A program made the translations under genes and the position numbers. DNA of 64,000 bases from Polyangium spumosum (GTDB taxonomy: Bacteria; Myxococcota_A; Polyangia; Polyangiales; Polyangiaceae). Numbering within the stretch: the stretch's first letter is position 1; each line of letters opens with the position of its first letter. Below are positions 18,465-27,354 of the stretch, piece by piece. Under the pieces are notes generated by a model that saw only the letters and a list, made by a program, of their open reading frames with translations, searched no databases and was not told the origin of the DNA. Location: the NCBI RefSeq assembly GCF_009649845.1, contig NZ_WJIE01000001.1:372001-436000 (forward strand), written 5' to 3'.

Positions 18465-19235
18465 TCAGAAGAGGTCGTCCGACTCCTCGAGGAGCTGCGG
18501 CTCTTCCGCGTCCGCCTTCGCCTCGACCTCGGCCTCGTCGTCCTCGAAGTCGTCGTCGTCGTCCTCGTCGCGCTCTTCCTCGTCGATGTCCTCGTCGTCG
18601 GTCTGCGCGAGCACCGGCAAGCGGCGCTTGCCGACAGGACCCTCGTCGACGTAGTCACGCAGCGCCGACATGTCGCGCAGCGCCTGCAGCTTCGCGAGCG
18701 CCTTCACCTCGACCTGACGGATACGCTCACGCGTCAGGTTCATGATCGCCCCCACGTCCTCGAGCGTCGTGCCGCCACGATCGGCCACGTCGAGCGCGCA
18801 GCTCTCGCTCATCTCCCACGCCTCGAGGTCCGGGAAATTCAGCTTGATCGCGCCCGTCCTCGCCGACACGTCGAGGAAGAGGTGATGCTTGCACGACACG
18901 TACGGACAAGGCCGCGGGCCGTCGAGGCACTCCGCCCGCGTGCGCGGCTTCCAGTAGTCGACCTCGGGATACAACATCCGGCCGATCTCGAGCTCCCGCT
19001 TGGTCATGCGCTTGACGCTGATCGTGCGGGCGCGGACCTCACGCTTGCGACGCGAGCGCCGCTGCTCGCGCGTGATCGCCGTCGCGGATGTCGCGGGGGC
19101 TGCCTTTCGAGCGAGCGCGCCCTCGACGAGGTTCTCGTCCCCGGTCTGCCTCGTCTGCGCGTCGTTCATGCCGCCGTCCACGTCTGCCTCGAGCTCGCCG
19201 AAACCCCCGAGCTCGCCATCTGCCATCGTTGCCAT
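18465..19235 (-). CDS. Sigma-70 region 4-like DNA-binding protein with Cys/His motif
   Basis: 256 residues. The ATG at 19235 is chosen because GGGAGG lies 6 bases upstream. A basic stretch ([18 protein letters not shown]) precedes a Cys cluster, [18 protein letters not shown], that could bind a metal. Then comes a helix-turn-helix like sigma region 4 ([20 protein letters not shown]), which in sigma factors reads the -35 box. Regions 2 and 3 are absent, so it cannot open promoters alone and is more likely a regulator or anti/co-sigma factor. The C-terminal 60 residues are strongly acidic ([20 protein letters not shown]). Upstream lies a MerR gene on the same strand and a 14-bp perfect inverted repeat. 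Confidence 0.82.
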   Translation of the reverse strand: MATMADGELGGFGELEADVDGGMNDAQTRQTGDENLVEGALARKAAPATSATAITREQRRSRRKREVRARTISVKRMTKRELEIGRMLYPEVDYWKPRTRAECLDGPRPCPYVSCKHHLFLDVSARTGAIKLNFPDLEAWEMSESCALDVADRGGTTLEDVGAIMNLTRERIRQVEVKALAKLQALRDMSALRDYVDEGPVGKRRLPVLAQTDDEDIDEEERDEDDDDDFEDDEAEVEAKADAEEPQLLEESDDLF

Positions 19236-19350
19236 GCGCTGCCTCCCGCTGGTCCTTCCGTACTGCGCGCGCACGTCCCCCTGCCCGTTCGGAGACCGGT
19301 CCGGACGAGTGCAAGGGTCCTGCTCCCTGGAACTACAATTTTCGTCGTCA

Positions 19351-19383
19351 CCGATGGAGGACGGTCCAGCCGTCCTCCATCGG
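19351..19383. repeat. Perfect 14-bp inverted repeat
   Basis: CCGATGGAGGACGG (19351-19364), a 5-base loop, then its exact reverse complement (19370-19383). It sits between the MerR stop and the sigma-region-4-like start, both minus strand. No T run follows on either strand, so it may be an operator or an RNA hairpin more than a simple terminator. Confidence 0.85.
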
Positions 19384-19443
19384 CATGAAATCAGCCCCGA
19401 GGCGTCAACCGCGACGCCGCGGAAAATCTTCTTTGTCGACCCC

Positions 19444-19968
19444 TCAGGAGCCTGCCGCCGCTGCCCTCCGCGAGAGCCGAGCCTGGGCCATCAAGCGCTC
19501 TTCGATCGACGAGAGCTTGGCCACGAGGTCGGTGGCGAGCCTCTCCGCCATGGAGAGCTCCTGATGTATGGCGCGGTCGCTCGTCTCGCTTCGTCGCTCC
19601 TTGGCTGCGTCACGAAGCGCGTCGAAGACCTTGCCGATCGTCCGCTCGAGCTCCTCGATGTCACCCCGCACGAAGAGGAACTCCCGCTGGATCTCCTCGA
19701 TCGTGTAGTCCTGCGCCATCATCTCTTTGATGCGCTGGATCTGCCTGACCACCGTCGCCGGGTAGAGCCCTTGCGAGCCCTGGTGCTTGCCCTTCTTGCC
19801 CACCCGGACGCTCCGGGGCAGCAGGCCGAGCTGCACGTACTTCCGCAGCGTGGCCTCGCTGAATTTGATCCCGTGAGCGGCGAAGATGTCGAGGATCTCG
19901 GCCGACGTGATGCCCTGTCCGTGTTCGCGTTCGAGACGTTCGAGCGCGTCGTCCGAGATCCGCTGCAA
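19444..19968 (-). CDS. MerR family transcriptional regulator
   Basis: 174 residues. The winged helix-turn-helix spans about 20-75 ([20 protein letters not shown], then a GLYP wing), and a long coiled helix covers 80-165 ([19 protein letters not shown]). MerR proteins bind as dimers between over-spaced -35 and -10 boxes and twist the promoter. No Cys cluster is present at the C-terminus, so a metal ligand is unlikely. The 7-bp dyad 48 bases upstream is a plausible site for autoregulation. The gene lies upstream of the sigma-region-4-like gene, with the 14-bp hairpin between them. Confidence 0.9.
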   Translation of the reverse strand: MQRISDDALERLEREHGQGITSAEILDIFAAHGIKFSEATLRKYVQLGLLPRSVRVGKKGKHQGSQGLYPATVVRQIQRIKEMMAQDYTIEEIQREFLFVRGDIEELERTIGKVFDALRDAAKERRSETSDRAIHQELSMAERLATDLVAKLSSIEERLMAQARLSRRAAAAGS

Positions 19969-20015
19969 GGTGCCCTCCGCCCCGTCCGGGGCAGCTCCCT
20001 AACGACGCTCGTGAA

Positions 20016-20038
20016 TGTATTCCACTCAGTAGAATACA
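20016..20038. promoter_or_regulatory. Candidate MerR operator
   Basis: TGTATTC, 9 bases, GAATACA: a perfect 7-bp dyad in an AT-rich patch 48 bases upstream of the MerR gene start. The spacing fits a MerR dimer on an elongated promoter. The same intergenic region (19969-20250) also holds CCGGGT/ACCCGG at about 20068-20087 and a T6 run near 20142; no ORF is seen there. Confidence 0.55.
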
Positions 20039-20250
20039 GTCAATCTAACGGACGATGATTATTTCCGGGTGCACGAAGACCCGGCACATCCCGCATTTTC
20101 CGATGCTCGCTAGGACATTGTTGGTCCGCCCGTAGATCGTTTTTTCTTGATCATTTTGTGCATCTGAGGATCCCCCCCGAACCCGTCAATTGGTGCATCT
20201 CCCTACACAGCCTGCCCCTTTCCGGACGACTGATAGGCTTGCTCCCTCTC

Positions 20251-21102
20251 ATGGCAGACAAAAACCCCGACCCTCCCACGCGGGTCCTGCGGGACGTGAA
20301 CGCGCGCGGCGTGCGCATGCGCGTCCTCGAGGCGGGCTCGGGGCCCGCGCTCCTGCTCGTGCACGGCTTCCTCGTGAGCCACCGCTCGTTCGACGACATC
20401 ATCGACACGCTCGCGATGCGCTTCCACGTCATCGCGCCGGACCTGCCCGGCTTCGGCGAGAGCGAGAAGCCGAGCCCGACGCGTTATCCGTACGGGATCG
20501 AAGCATTCGCCGAGTCGATGGCCGACCTCATCGCCGCCTTCGGCGTCGGTCGCGCCTCCGTCGTCGGCCACGCGATGGGCGCGGCCGTCGCGCTCACGCT
20601 CGCAGCCGAGCACCCCGAGCTCGTGACGCGCCTCGTCGTGGAGGACGCGCTCTGTTACCCGTTCCCGCTGAGCTTCCGCGCCCGCTTGCCCCTCATGCCC
20701 GTGCTCGGCGGCGCGATCTTCAAGCAGCTCTACGGCCGCGGCACCTTCCGCGCCTACTTCCGCGACGAGTTCTTCCGCTCCGGAGCCGCGCTGCCCACCG
20801 AGCGCATCGACCAGCACTACGACTTCTTCAACGGCCCCTCGGCCCGCGAAAGCGCGTACGCGGTCCTCCGCTCCATCCTCGACACGCGCCCGATCGTCGC
20901 GCGTATCACGCGCATCACGACGCCCACGCTCGTCGTGTGGGGCCGCGACGATCGCATCTTCCCCGCAGCCTCCGCGTTGCGCCTCGCCCGCGAGCTCCCC
21001 TCGGCGAAGCTCGCGATCCTCGACGCCGCGCACGCGCCACACGAGGAGCGCCCGCGCGAGTTCGCCGAGCTCGCCCTGCAATTCTTGGAGGGCAAACGGT
21101 GA
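20251..21102 (+). CDS. Alpha/beta-hydrolase fold protein, nucleophile Ser replaced by Ala
   Basis: 283 residues from the ATG at 20251. It has the full fold: oxyanion segment LLLVHGFLVSHRS, DLPGFGES, nucleophile elbow, cap domain, WGRDDRIFP with the acid Asp, and DAAHAPHEERP with the catalytic His. The elbow reads VVGHAMGAAV: residue 108 is Ala (GCG, 20572-20574) where active relatives have Ser (GHSMG). The protein is therefore probably inactive as an esterase/peptidase, or has a sequencing or recent point mutation (TCG to GCG is one base). Its stop overlaps the start of the transporter gene. It could bind the transported substrate without hydrolysing it. Confidence 0.9.
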   Translation: MADKNPDPPTRVLRDVNARGVRMRVLEAGSGPALLLVHGFLVSHRSFDDIIDTLAMRFHVIAPDLPGFGESEKPSPTRYPYGIEAFAESMADLIAAFGVGRASVVGHAMGAAVALTLAAEHPELVTRLVVEDALCYPFPLSFRARLPLMPVLGGAIFKQLYGRGTFRAYFRDEFFRSGAALPTERIDQHYDFFNGPSARESAYAVLRSILDTRPIVARITRITTPTLVVWGRDDRIFPAASALRLARELPSAKLAILDAAHAPHEERPREFAELALQFLEGKR

Positions 21103-23708
21103 AGCTCCGCGAGGCCGCGCGGACGTTGCTTCGGAGCCCCGCACCACGCTCGGGTCTCATCCTCGTGCTCGGCCTCGTCGGCTTCTCGATCCTCGGCCCC
21201 CTCGTCATCCCCCACGATCCCAACACGAGCGACTTCTCCCTCACGCGTGACGCGCTCGGCGCGCCCCCCGGCCCTTCACGCGCCCACCTCCTCGGCACCG
21301 ACGCGCTCTACCGCGACGTGCTCGCGCGCCTCGCCCACGGCGGAAGGCTCTCGCTCGGCATCGCGGCGCTCGCCACGTTGATCGCCACGCTCGTCGGCAC
21401 GCTCGTCGGCGTGACGGCCGGTTACGCCGCGCGCACGCGCGCCGCGGCGCTCGACGTCGCGCTCATGCGGATCGTCGACGTCCTGCTCGCGCTCCCGTTC
21501 CTGCTCGTCGTCACCGCCATCGGCGCGTTCGTCGGCCGCTCCGACACGCTCACCGTGCTCTGCGTGCTCGGCCTCTCGGGCTGGGGCGGCTTCGCGCGTG
21601 TCCTCCGCGCGAAGACGATGCAGATCCGCGGCCTCTCCTTCATCACGGCCGCGCGCGCGCTCGGCGCGGGACACGTGCGTATCGTCCTTCGCCACGTCCT
21701 GCCGAACGCCGCGAGCTCCATCGCCGTGCTCGCCACGACGAGCATCGGGCAGATGATGCTCGCCGAGGCCGTGCTCGGTTACCTCTCGCTCGGCGTGCCG
21801 CCGCCCGAGGCCACCTGGGGCCGCATGTTGCACGAGGCCGAGCCCTTCGTCGGCACGCGCCTCGGCCTCGTCGCCGCCCCCGCGATCGCCATCCTGCTCT
21901 CGGTGCTCGCCTTCGGCCGCGTCGGCGAGGCTCTCCGTGAAGCGCTCGAAGCTCCGTCGGGACAACCCCTCTCGAAGTCGCGTTTGCCGGCCGACCTCCT
22001 GCTCGTCGCCGCCGCGCTCCTGCTCGTCGCGGTCATCCGCCCCGCGCCCGTCGCGCCGCCGCTCGCCGCGTCACCTCCGCCCGATCGCCTGCCGATACGC
22101 GGCGGCACGCTCCGCATCGCCACCCTCGTCAACGTGCGCACGCTCGATCCCGCGCTCGCCTACGACGAGGCCGCGACGGCGCTCACCGACCTCGTCTTCG
22201 CGCGCCTCGTGACCTTCGCGGAAGACGGCCGCGTCGTCCCCGAGCTCGCGCGTGACATCCAGATCTCGAGCGATGGCCGCACCTACACCTTCTTCCTCCG
22301 CGACAACGTCGTCTTCCACGACGGCGCGCCTCTCCGCGCCGCCGACGTCGCGCGCTCGCTCGAGCGCACGCTCCACCCGCGCACGCCCTGCCCCGCCGCG
22401 AGCCACTACGCCTCCATCCTCGGTTTCTCCGCCTTTCACGCGGGGAAAACGCCCCGCCTCGAAGGCGTACGCGTCACGGGTGACCTCACCGTGGAGATCA
22501 CGCTCGAGCGCTCCGACCCGACGTTCCTCCCGCTGCTCACGCTCGCCTTCGCCGCGCCCGTGTGCCCATCGTCCGGCACCACCGTCGACGCCGCTCGCCC
22601 TCCTCCGCCTTGCGGCGCCGGACCTTTTCGCCTCGCGTCATGGGAGCCCGAGGGGCCGATCCGCCTCGCGCGACACGCCGCGTACTTCGAGCCCGGCAAG
22701 CCGTACCTCGACGCGATCGAGTGGCACACGAGCGAGCGCTCCACGACGCAACGCTTCAAGTTCGAACGCGGCGCGCTCGACTACACGCGTGATCTCGGCA
22801 GCCAGGACGCCGCCCTCTACCGCGCGAGCCCCGCATGGGCCGGGCAACACGCGTTCTCGCCTTCCCGCGCGACGAACGCGATCTTCATGAACACCGAGCT
22901 CCCGCCCTTCGACGTGCGCGCGGTGCGCCGCGCCGTCGCGCTCGCGATCGATCCGAGCGTGCTCGAGAAGGTCCGCGGCGAAGCGCGCGCCACCTCGCGT
23001 GTGCTGCCCGAAGGCATCCCCGGCGCCGAAGGTCTCCCCTCGATGCGCCGCCACGACCTCGCCGCGGCGCTCGAAGAGATGCGACACGCGGGCTACCCCT
23101 TCGATCCGGCGACGGGACGCGGCGGCTACCCGCACCCCGTCGACTACCTCGCGCCCGCCGACACCTTCGAGCAACAGGCCGCCGAGATCTTCGCGCAGCA
23201 GCTCGCGCGGATCGGCATCCGCGTTCGCCTCCGGCTCACGAGTTACGCGACGTACCTCGCCGAAGCTTCCCGCAGGCGCACGACCCCCATGGGATGGGCC
23301 GGCTGGAAGGCCGACTTCCCCGATCCCGGAAACTTCTTCGAACCCACGCTCTCCTCGCGCGCGATCGACGACGAGCACTCGCAGAACTACGCCTTCTTCG
23401 CGCACGAAGAGCTCGACCGCGTGCTCGCCGCGGCCTCGAGCGAGCGTGATCCCGAGGCGCGTCGTCGCCTCTTCTTGCGCGCCGAAGAGATCGTCCGCGA
23501 CGAGGCCCCGTGGGCGCCGACGTACTCCCCGCGTGTCTTCGAGATCTGGCAGCCCTACCTGCGTGGCTACGCGCCGCACCCGATCGTCCCGCAGCGCTTC
23601 CGCGACGCATGGATCGACGCGACCGCCCTCGCCGAGAGGCACGCGCGCGTGAAGCTCGGGCCCGCGTCCCTCTTGCTCCCGTTCGCCTCGCGACGAGGTC
23701 GCCCATGA
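21099..23708 (+). CDS. Fusion of DppC-type ABC permease and family 5 solute-binding protein
   Basis: 869 residues from a GTG at 21099 (GGAGGG 6 bases upstream; GTGA overlap with the hydrolase stop). Residues 1-285 are a DppC/OppC permease: six membrane segments, LLGTDALYRDVLARLAHGG and the coupling-loop region with ARALGAGHVRIVLRHVLPN. An added hydrophobic segment near 297-314 (LLLVAAALLLVAVI) crosses the membrane once more. From about 334 a peptide-binding (SBP_bac_5) domain follows: GGTLRIATLVNVRTLDPAL, FLRDNVVFHDGAPLRAADV and GWAGWKADFPDPGNFFEP. The extra segment places the binding domain in the periplasm, tethered to its permease. Usually these are separate proteins. No frameshift is needed. 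Confidence 0.92.
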   Translation: MKLREAARTLLRSPAPRSGLILVLGLVGFSILGPLVIPHDPNTSDFSLTRDALGAPPGPSRAHLLGTDALYRDVLARLAHGGRLSLGIAALATLIATLVGTLVGVTAGYAARTRAAALDVALMRIVDVLLALPFLLVVTAIGAFVGRSDTLTVLCVLGLSGWGGFARVLRAKTMQIRGLSFITAARALGAGHVRIVLRHVLPNAASSIAVLATTSIGQMMLAEAVLGYLSLGVPPPEATWGRMLHEAEPFVGTRLGLVAAPAIAILLSVLAFGRVGEALREALEAPSGQPLSKSRLPADLLLVAAALLLVAVIRPAPVAPPLAASPPPDRLPIRGGTLRIATLVNVRTLDPALAYDEAATALTDLVFARLVTFAEDGRVVPELARDIQISSDGRTYTFFLRDNVVFHDGAPLRAADVARSLERTLHPRTPCPAASHYASILGFSAFHAGKTPRLEGVRVTGDLTVEITLERSDPTFLPLLTLAFAAPVCPSSGTTVDAARPPPPCGAGPFRLASWEPEGPIRLARHAAYFEPGKPYLDAIEWHTSERSTTQRFKFERGALDYTRDLGSQDAALYRASPAWAGQHAFSPSRATNAIFMNTELPPFDVRAVRRAVALAIDPSVLEKVRGEARATSRVLPEGIPGAEGLPSMRRHDLAAALEEMRHAGYPFDPATGRGGYPHPVDYLAPADTFEQQAAEIFAQQLARIGIRVRLRLTSYATYLAEASRRRTTPMGWAGWKADFPDPGNFFEPTLSSRAIDDEHSQNYAFFAHEELDRVLAAASSERDPEARRRLFLRAEEIVRDEAPWAPTYSPRVFEIWQPYLRGYAPHPIVPQRFRDAWIDATALAERHARVKLGPASLLLPFASRRGRP

Positions 23709-24739
23709 GGAAAAACCTCGCGCGTGTGGCGCAACGCGTCGGCTGGGCGCTCGTGGTCGTGTACGGCGTGACGCTGGTGTCGTTCGCCCTCGTCCACGTG
23801 CTGCCCGGCGACCCGGTGCGTTTGCTCGTCGGACCGCAGGCCTCCGCGCGAGACGTCGCGCGCGCGCGCGAGGTCTACGGGCATGGAGGCCCGCTCGGCG
23901 TGCAGTACCTGCGCTTCCTGCGAAGGCTCGTGCACACCGGCGCGGGCCCCACCGCCGAAGCACGCAAGGACCTGGAGCACCGGAGCTGCGCGGCGCTCGG
24001 GCCCGTGCATTTCGACCTCGGGCACAGCTTCCATTACCGGCGGCCCGTCGTGGACCTCGTGGCGGCGAAGCTCCCTCGATCCCTCGAGCTCGCGCTCGCC
24101 GCGCTCCTCGTGCAGCTCACCGTGGGCCTCGGCCTCGGCATCACCACGGCCGCGCGGCGAGGCACGCGCTGGGACGAGCTCGGCGCGGGCCTGTCCTTGC
24201 TCGGCATCAGCGCGCCCACGTTCCTCACCGGGCTCGCGCTTCAGTACTTGCTCGCGCATCGCCTCGGCCTGCTCCCCTACGACGGGATCGGAAAAACCCC
24301 CGGCGAGCACCTGCGTTCGCTCGTGCTCCCGGCCCTCACGCTCGGCATCTACGGGAGCGCGCTCTACGCGCGCCTCGTGCGCGCCGAGCTCGGCGCCGCG
24401 CTCGCCGAGGACCACGTGCGCATGGCCCTCGCCAAGGGCGCCTCGCGCGCGCGGGCCCTCGTCGTGCACGGCCTGCGCACCGCGCTCGTCCCGGTCACGA
24501 CGCTCGCCGTGCTCGATCTCGGCGCGCTCGTCGGCGGCGCCGTCGTGACCGAGCGCCTCTTCCGCTGGCCCGGCATGGGACAGATGGCCGTCGAGTCGCT
24601 CCTGAACCGCGACGGCCCCGTCATCGTCGCGACGGTCCTCGTGGCCTCGATCGCCGTCGTGCTCTCGACCTTGCTCGTCGACCTGCTCGCGCCGCTCCTC
24701 GATCCGCGAATCGATCGCGACACGAAGAACGGCGGCTGA
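23705..24739 (+). CDS. DppB-type peptide ABC transporter permease
   Basis: 344 residues; ATGA overlap with the fusion gene. Six membrane segments start with WALVVVYGVTLVSFALVHVL, followed by the family signature PGDPVRLLVGPQAS. The ATPase-contacting loop contains HVRMALAKGASRARALVVHG and the end has TERLFRWPGMGQM. It would pair with the permease half of the fusion to form the channel for oligopeptides or similar solutes. No ATP-binding subunit (DppD/DppF) lies in the operon, so one must come from elsewhere. The next gene is convergent with no gap. Confidence 0.92.
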   Translation: MRKNLARVAQRVGWALVVVYGVTLVSFALVHVLPGDPVRLLVGPQASARDVARAREVYGHGGPLGVQYLRFLRRLVHTGAGPTAEARKDLEHRSCAALGPVHFDLGHSFHYRRPVVDLVAAKLPRSLELALAALLVQLTVGLGLGITTAARRGTRWDELGAGLSLLGISAPTFLTGLALQYLLAHRLGLLPYDGIGKTPGEHLRSLVLPALTLGIYGSALYARLVRAELGAALAEDHVRMALAKGASRARALVVHGLRTALVPVTTLAVLDLGALVGGAVVTERLFRWPGMGQMAVESLLNRDGPVIVATVLVASIAVVLSTLLVDLLAPLLDPRIDRDTKNGG

Positions 24740-27274
24740 TCACATCCCCGCGAGCGCGCGACACTCGGCGCCGCGGGCCGACTCGCCGGCGATCTCGGCG
24801 CACTTGCGGAACGCCGAAGCGCCGCCGCCCGCCGCGCCGAGCAGGTACCAGGCCTCCGCGCTGCCCGGCGACTGCTGCGTGTACTGCTTCGCGAGCTGCC
24901 GCGCCTTGCCCATGTTGCCGGCCTCCATCGCCTTCTGGATCCGCACCGGCAGCGGGCCCGAGTCGTCGACGGGCGCGGGCGCAGGCTCCGTCGGCGCGGG
25001 AGCGTCCCCGCCCGAGGGTTTGCCCGTAGAGACCGGCGCCGCCGACGGGCTCGCCGTGGGCTCTGCCGTCGGCGCGGCCGTGGGCTCCGCTGTCGGCGTG
25101 GTCGTCGGCGTCGGCGCGGGCGGAGGGGCCTGCGTCGTCGCCGCGGGCACGGCCGCCTTCTGCGTGTTCGTCGCCGGCGCGGGGGGCGTGGGCAGCGGCT
25201 GCGTGGCCGCCGTCTTCGCGTCGGTTTTTCCCGACAGATTCTGCTTCACCACCCCGATCACCACGAGCACGGCGAGCACGGCGAGCACGCCGACGACGAT
25301 CTTCATCATCCGCGCCTGACGCGCGCGTTGCTCCGGCGACGGGCCGATCGGCAGCACGTCGCTCGACGGAGGTGGCTCGCTGAAGCGCGCCATCTCCGTG
25401 CTCGCCGCATCCTCTTGCAGCTCGCCCGCCCCTTCCGCGTCGGCCCCCTCCACGAACGCCGCCGCGCCCTCCTCGCTCGTGTTCTCCTCCGCCGGCGCCG
25501 CCTCTGCCTCTGCGGGCGCCGCCTCTTGCTCCGGCGCGGCCTCTTCCGCGGCAGGCGCCGCGCCCTCGTTCGTCGCCGGCGCCTCGGCTGGCGCCTCTTC
25601 CCGCGTCGCCTCGGCCGTCGCCTCTTCCTGCGTCGCCTCCGCTTCCGCCGGCGCGGCCTCGGGCTCGGGCAGCCGCACGGCTTCGCGTTCGGTCGGTTGT
25701 GTCGTCTCCGCAGCCGGGAGCGGCGCGGGCGCTTCTTCTTGCGTCGGCTCTGCTGCGTTCGCCGCGGGCGCCTGCGGCTCTGCCGTGACGGCCGGCGCGC
25801 CGGGCGCTCGACCCGACGCTGTCGTCGGCGGCGCGGTCTCCTCGCCCTCGTCGGCGCCGTCTCGGTCCGACGCGTCGAGCGCTCCTCTTCCGCCTGCGCG
25901 CCGCGTGTGTGGTGGCCGCTCCTCGATCTCGACCGCGCGCCCGATCGCCACGGCGCTCGCGCCGGGCGTCCCTTGCCGGATCGTCTCGGGCCCGCGCGGC
26001 GGGTTCAGCCGGCTCTCCGGCGCGGGCGCGATCCCGATCGACCGGATCGGGCTCGTCACGCCGCCCCACGCGCTCGATCCGCGGCCCTTCGAGCTCATGG
26101 GCGCCGACGACAACATCATCGACGACGCGGCCGGCACGACCGGATCCTCGAAGAGCAGATCGCCCGGCATTGGCGCGATCGGCTCGCCGGGCACGACCGC
26201 GCGCGACGACGACGTCGCGCCGAGGAGCGAGCGCGCCACGGCCGTATGCGGCGCCAGCTCGTCGTGCGCGCCCTCGCCCACGACCGCGTCCTCCGGCGGC
26301 GCAGGCGGCTCGGAGGGCTCCATGCGTGGCACGAGCAGGCCTTCGAAGTAGAGCTTCGAAATCGTCGACAGCGTCGAGAGATCTTCGAACGGCGACGCGT
26401 CGACGACGCCCATCAGATCACGACGACCATCGAACAGCCGCAAGATCCCGTTCAGCTCGTCGGGGATCTCGTTCAGCCGATCGACGAGCTCCTCGGCGTT
26501 CACCTCGAACACCGTCGTGAGCGGCGGCAGCGCCTCGAGCAGGCGCCCCCACTCGTCGACGCGCCGCATGCCCTCCATCAAGAGGCCCTGCGTGGAGGCG
26601 CCGATCACGTCGACATTGTCGACCTTGCAGAACTCGACCTCGAACGACCCCTCGTTCCAGAGCAACGCGCGGTAGACCGCCTCCTCGCCCATGAGGCGCC
26701 CGAGCGTCGCGTCGACGACCTTGCCTTCGCGGAAGTAGATGTGCGCCTCGTGCCGCTCGAAGCGGATGTGCACGATGCCGCTCTTCCGGCTGACCTCGAA
26801 GGTCTGCAAGAGATCGACCACGCCCATGTCCGAGACGAGGCCGCTGAAGCGCGTGCGACCGCCGGTCTGGTTCTGCTGCTTCGTGGCGATGCCCTCGCGC
26901 GTACGCCGCGCGATGAGCAGGTTCACGCGGGCGATGAGCTCGCGGACGAAGATGGGCTTCGTCAGGTAGTCCTCGACGCCGAGCTCGAGGCCCCGGATCT
27001 TGTCCTCGATCGACTTCTGGCTCGTGAGAAAGACGACCGGGATCGTGGCCCAGTCGCGATTCTCCTTCAGCCGCCGCACGAGCGCGTAGCCGTCCATGTT
27101 CGGCAGGCGCGTGTCCGTGAGGATCAGGTCCGGCGAGGAGAGCTCGATCTTCGCGAGGGCATCCGCTCCGTCTTGCGCCGTCGTGACGCTGAAACCGGCC
27201 TTTTTGAGGCTTACTTCGAGCACCCGCAGGCTGCGGGCGTCAGCGTCGACCAGGAGGAGCTGTTGTTTTGCCAC
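24740..27274 (-). CDS. Response regulator with receiver, PATAN (DUF4388) and TM/TPR-like C-terminus
   Basis: 844 residues from a GTG at 27274. The receiver (1-125) has the phospho-acceptor Asp in [15 protein letters not shown], the Thr/Ser in VVFLTS and Lys in DYLTKPI. A PATAN domain (140-235; [35 protein letters not shown]) follows, then a helical region to 330. Residues 330-680 are Ala/Glu/Pro low-complexity. A membrane segment ([17 protein letters not shown]) leads to a Pro/Thr-rich linker and a short TPR-like end. The topology puts the receiver inside and the C-terminus outside. The kinase gene upstream (80 bases) may act in the same pathway. Confidence 0.87.
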   Translation of the reverse strand: MAKQQLLLVDADARSLRVLEVSLKKAGFSVTTAQDGADALAKIELSSPDLILTDTRLPNMDGYALVRRLKENRDWATIPVVFLTSQKSIEDKIRGLELGVEDYLTKPIFVRELIARVNLLIARRTREGIATKQQNQTGGRTRFSGLVSDMGVVDLLQTFEVSRKSGIVHIRFERHEAHIYFREGKVVDATLGRLMGEEAVYRALLWNEGSFEVEFCKVDNVDVIGASTQGLLMEGMRRVDEWGRLLEALPPLTTVFEVNAEELVDRLNEIPDELNGILRLFDGRRDLMGVVDASPFEDLSTLSTISKLYFEGLLVPRMEPSEPPAPPEDAVVGEGAHDELAPHTAVARSLLGATSSSRAVVPGEPIAPMPGDLLFEDPVVPAASSMMLSSAPMSSKGRGSSAWGGVTSPIRSIGIAPAPESRLNPPRGPETIRQGTPGASAVAIGRAVEIEERPPHTRRAGGRGALDASDRDGADEGEETAPPTTASGRAPGAPAVTAEPQAPAANAAEPTQEEAPAPLPAAETTQPTEREAVRLPEPEAAPAEAEATQEEATAEATREEAPAEAPATNEGAAPAAEEAAPEQEAAPAEAEAAPAEENTSEEGAAAFVEGADAEGAGELQEDAASTEMARFSEPPPSSDVLPIGPSPEQRARQARMMKIVVGVLAVLAVLVVIGVVKQNLSGKTDAKTAATQPLPTPPAPATNTQKAAVPAATTQAPPPAPTPTTTPTAEPTAAPTAEPTASPSAAPVSTGKPSGGDAPAPTEPAPAPVDDSGPLPVRIQKAMEAGNMGKARQLAKQYTQQSPGSAEAWYLLGAAGGGASAFRKCAEIAGESARGAECRALAGM

Positions 27275-27354
27275 GAGGGTTTTCCGCCCAGGAAGGATGG
27301 CGAGGGCGCGCGTCCGGTGTCAAGTCGGGCAGTCCCGCCAGCAAGGGCTCGTCG

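Noticed and set aside
20158-20250. 31-residue N-terminal extension of the alpha/beta-hydrolase
   Set aside because: It lies in AT-rich promoter-like DNA, and the fold begins after the ATG at 20251.
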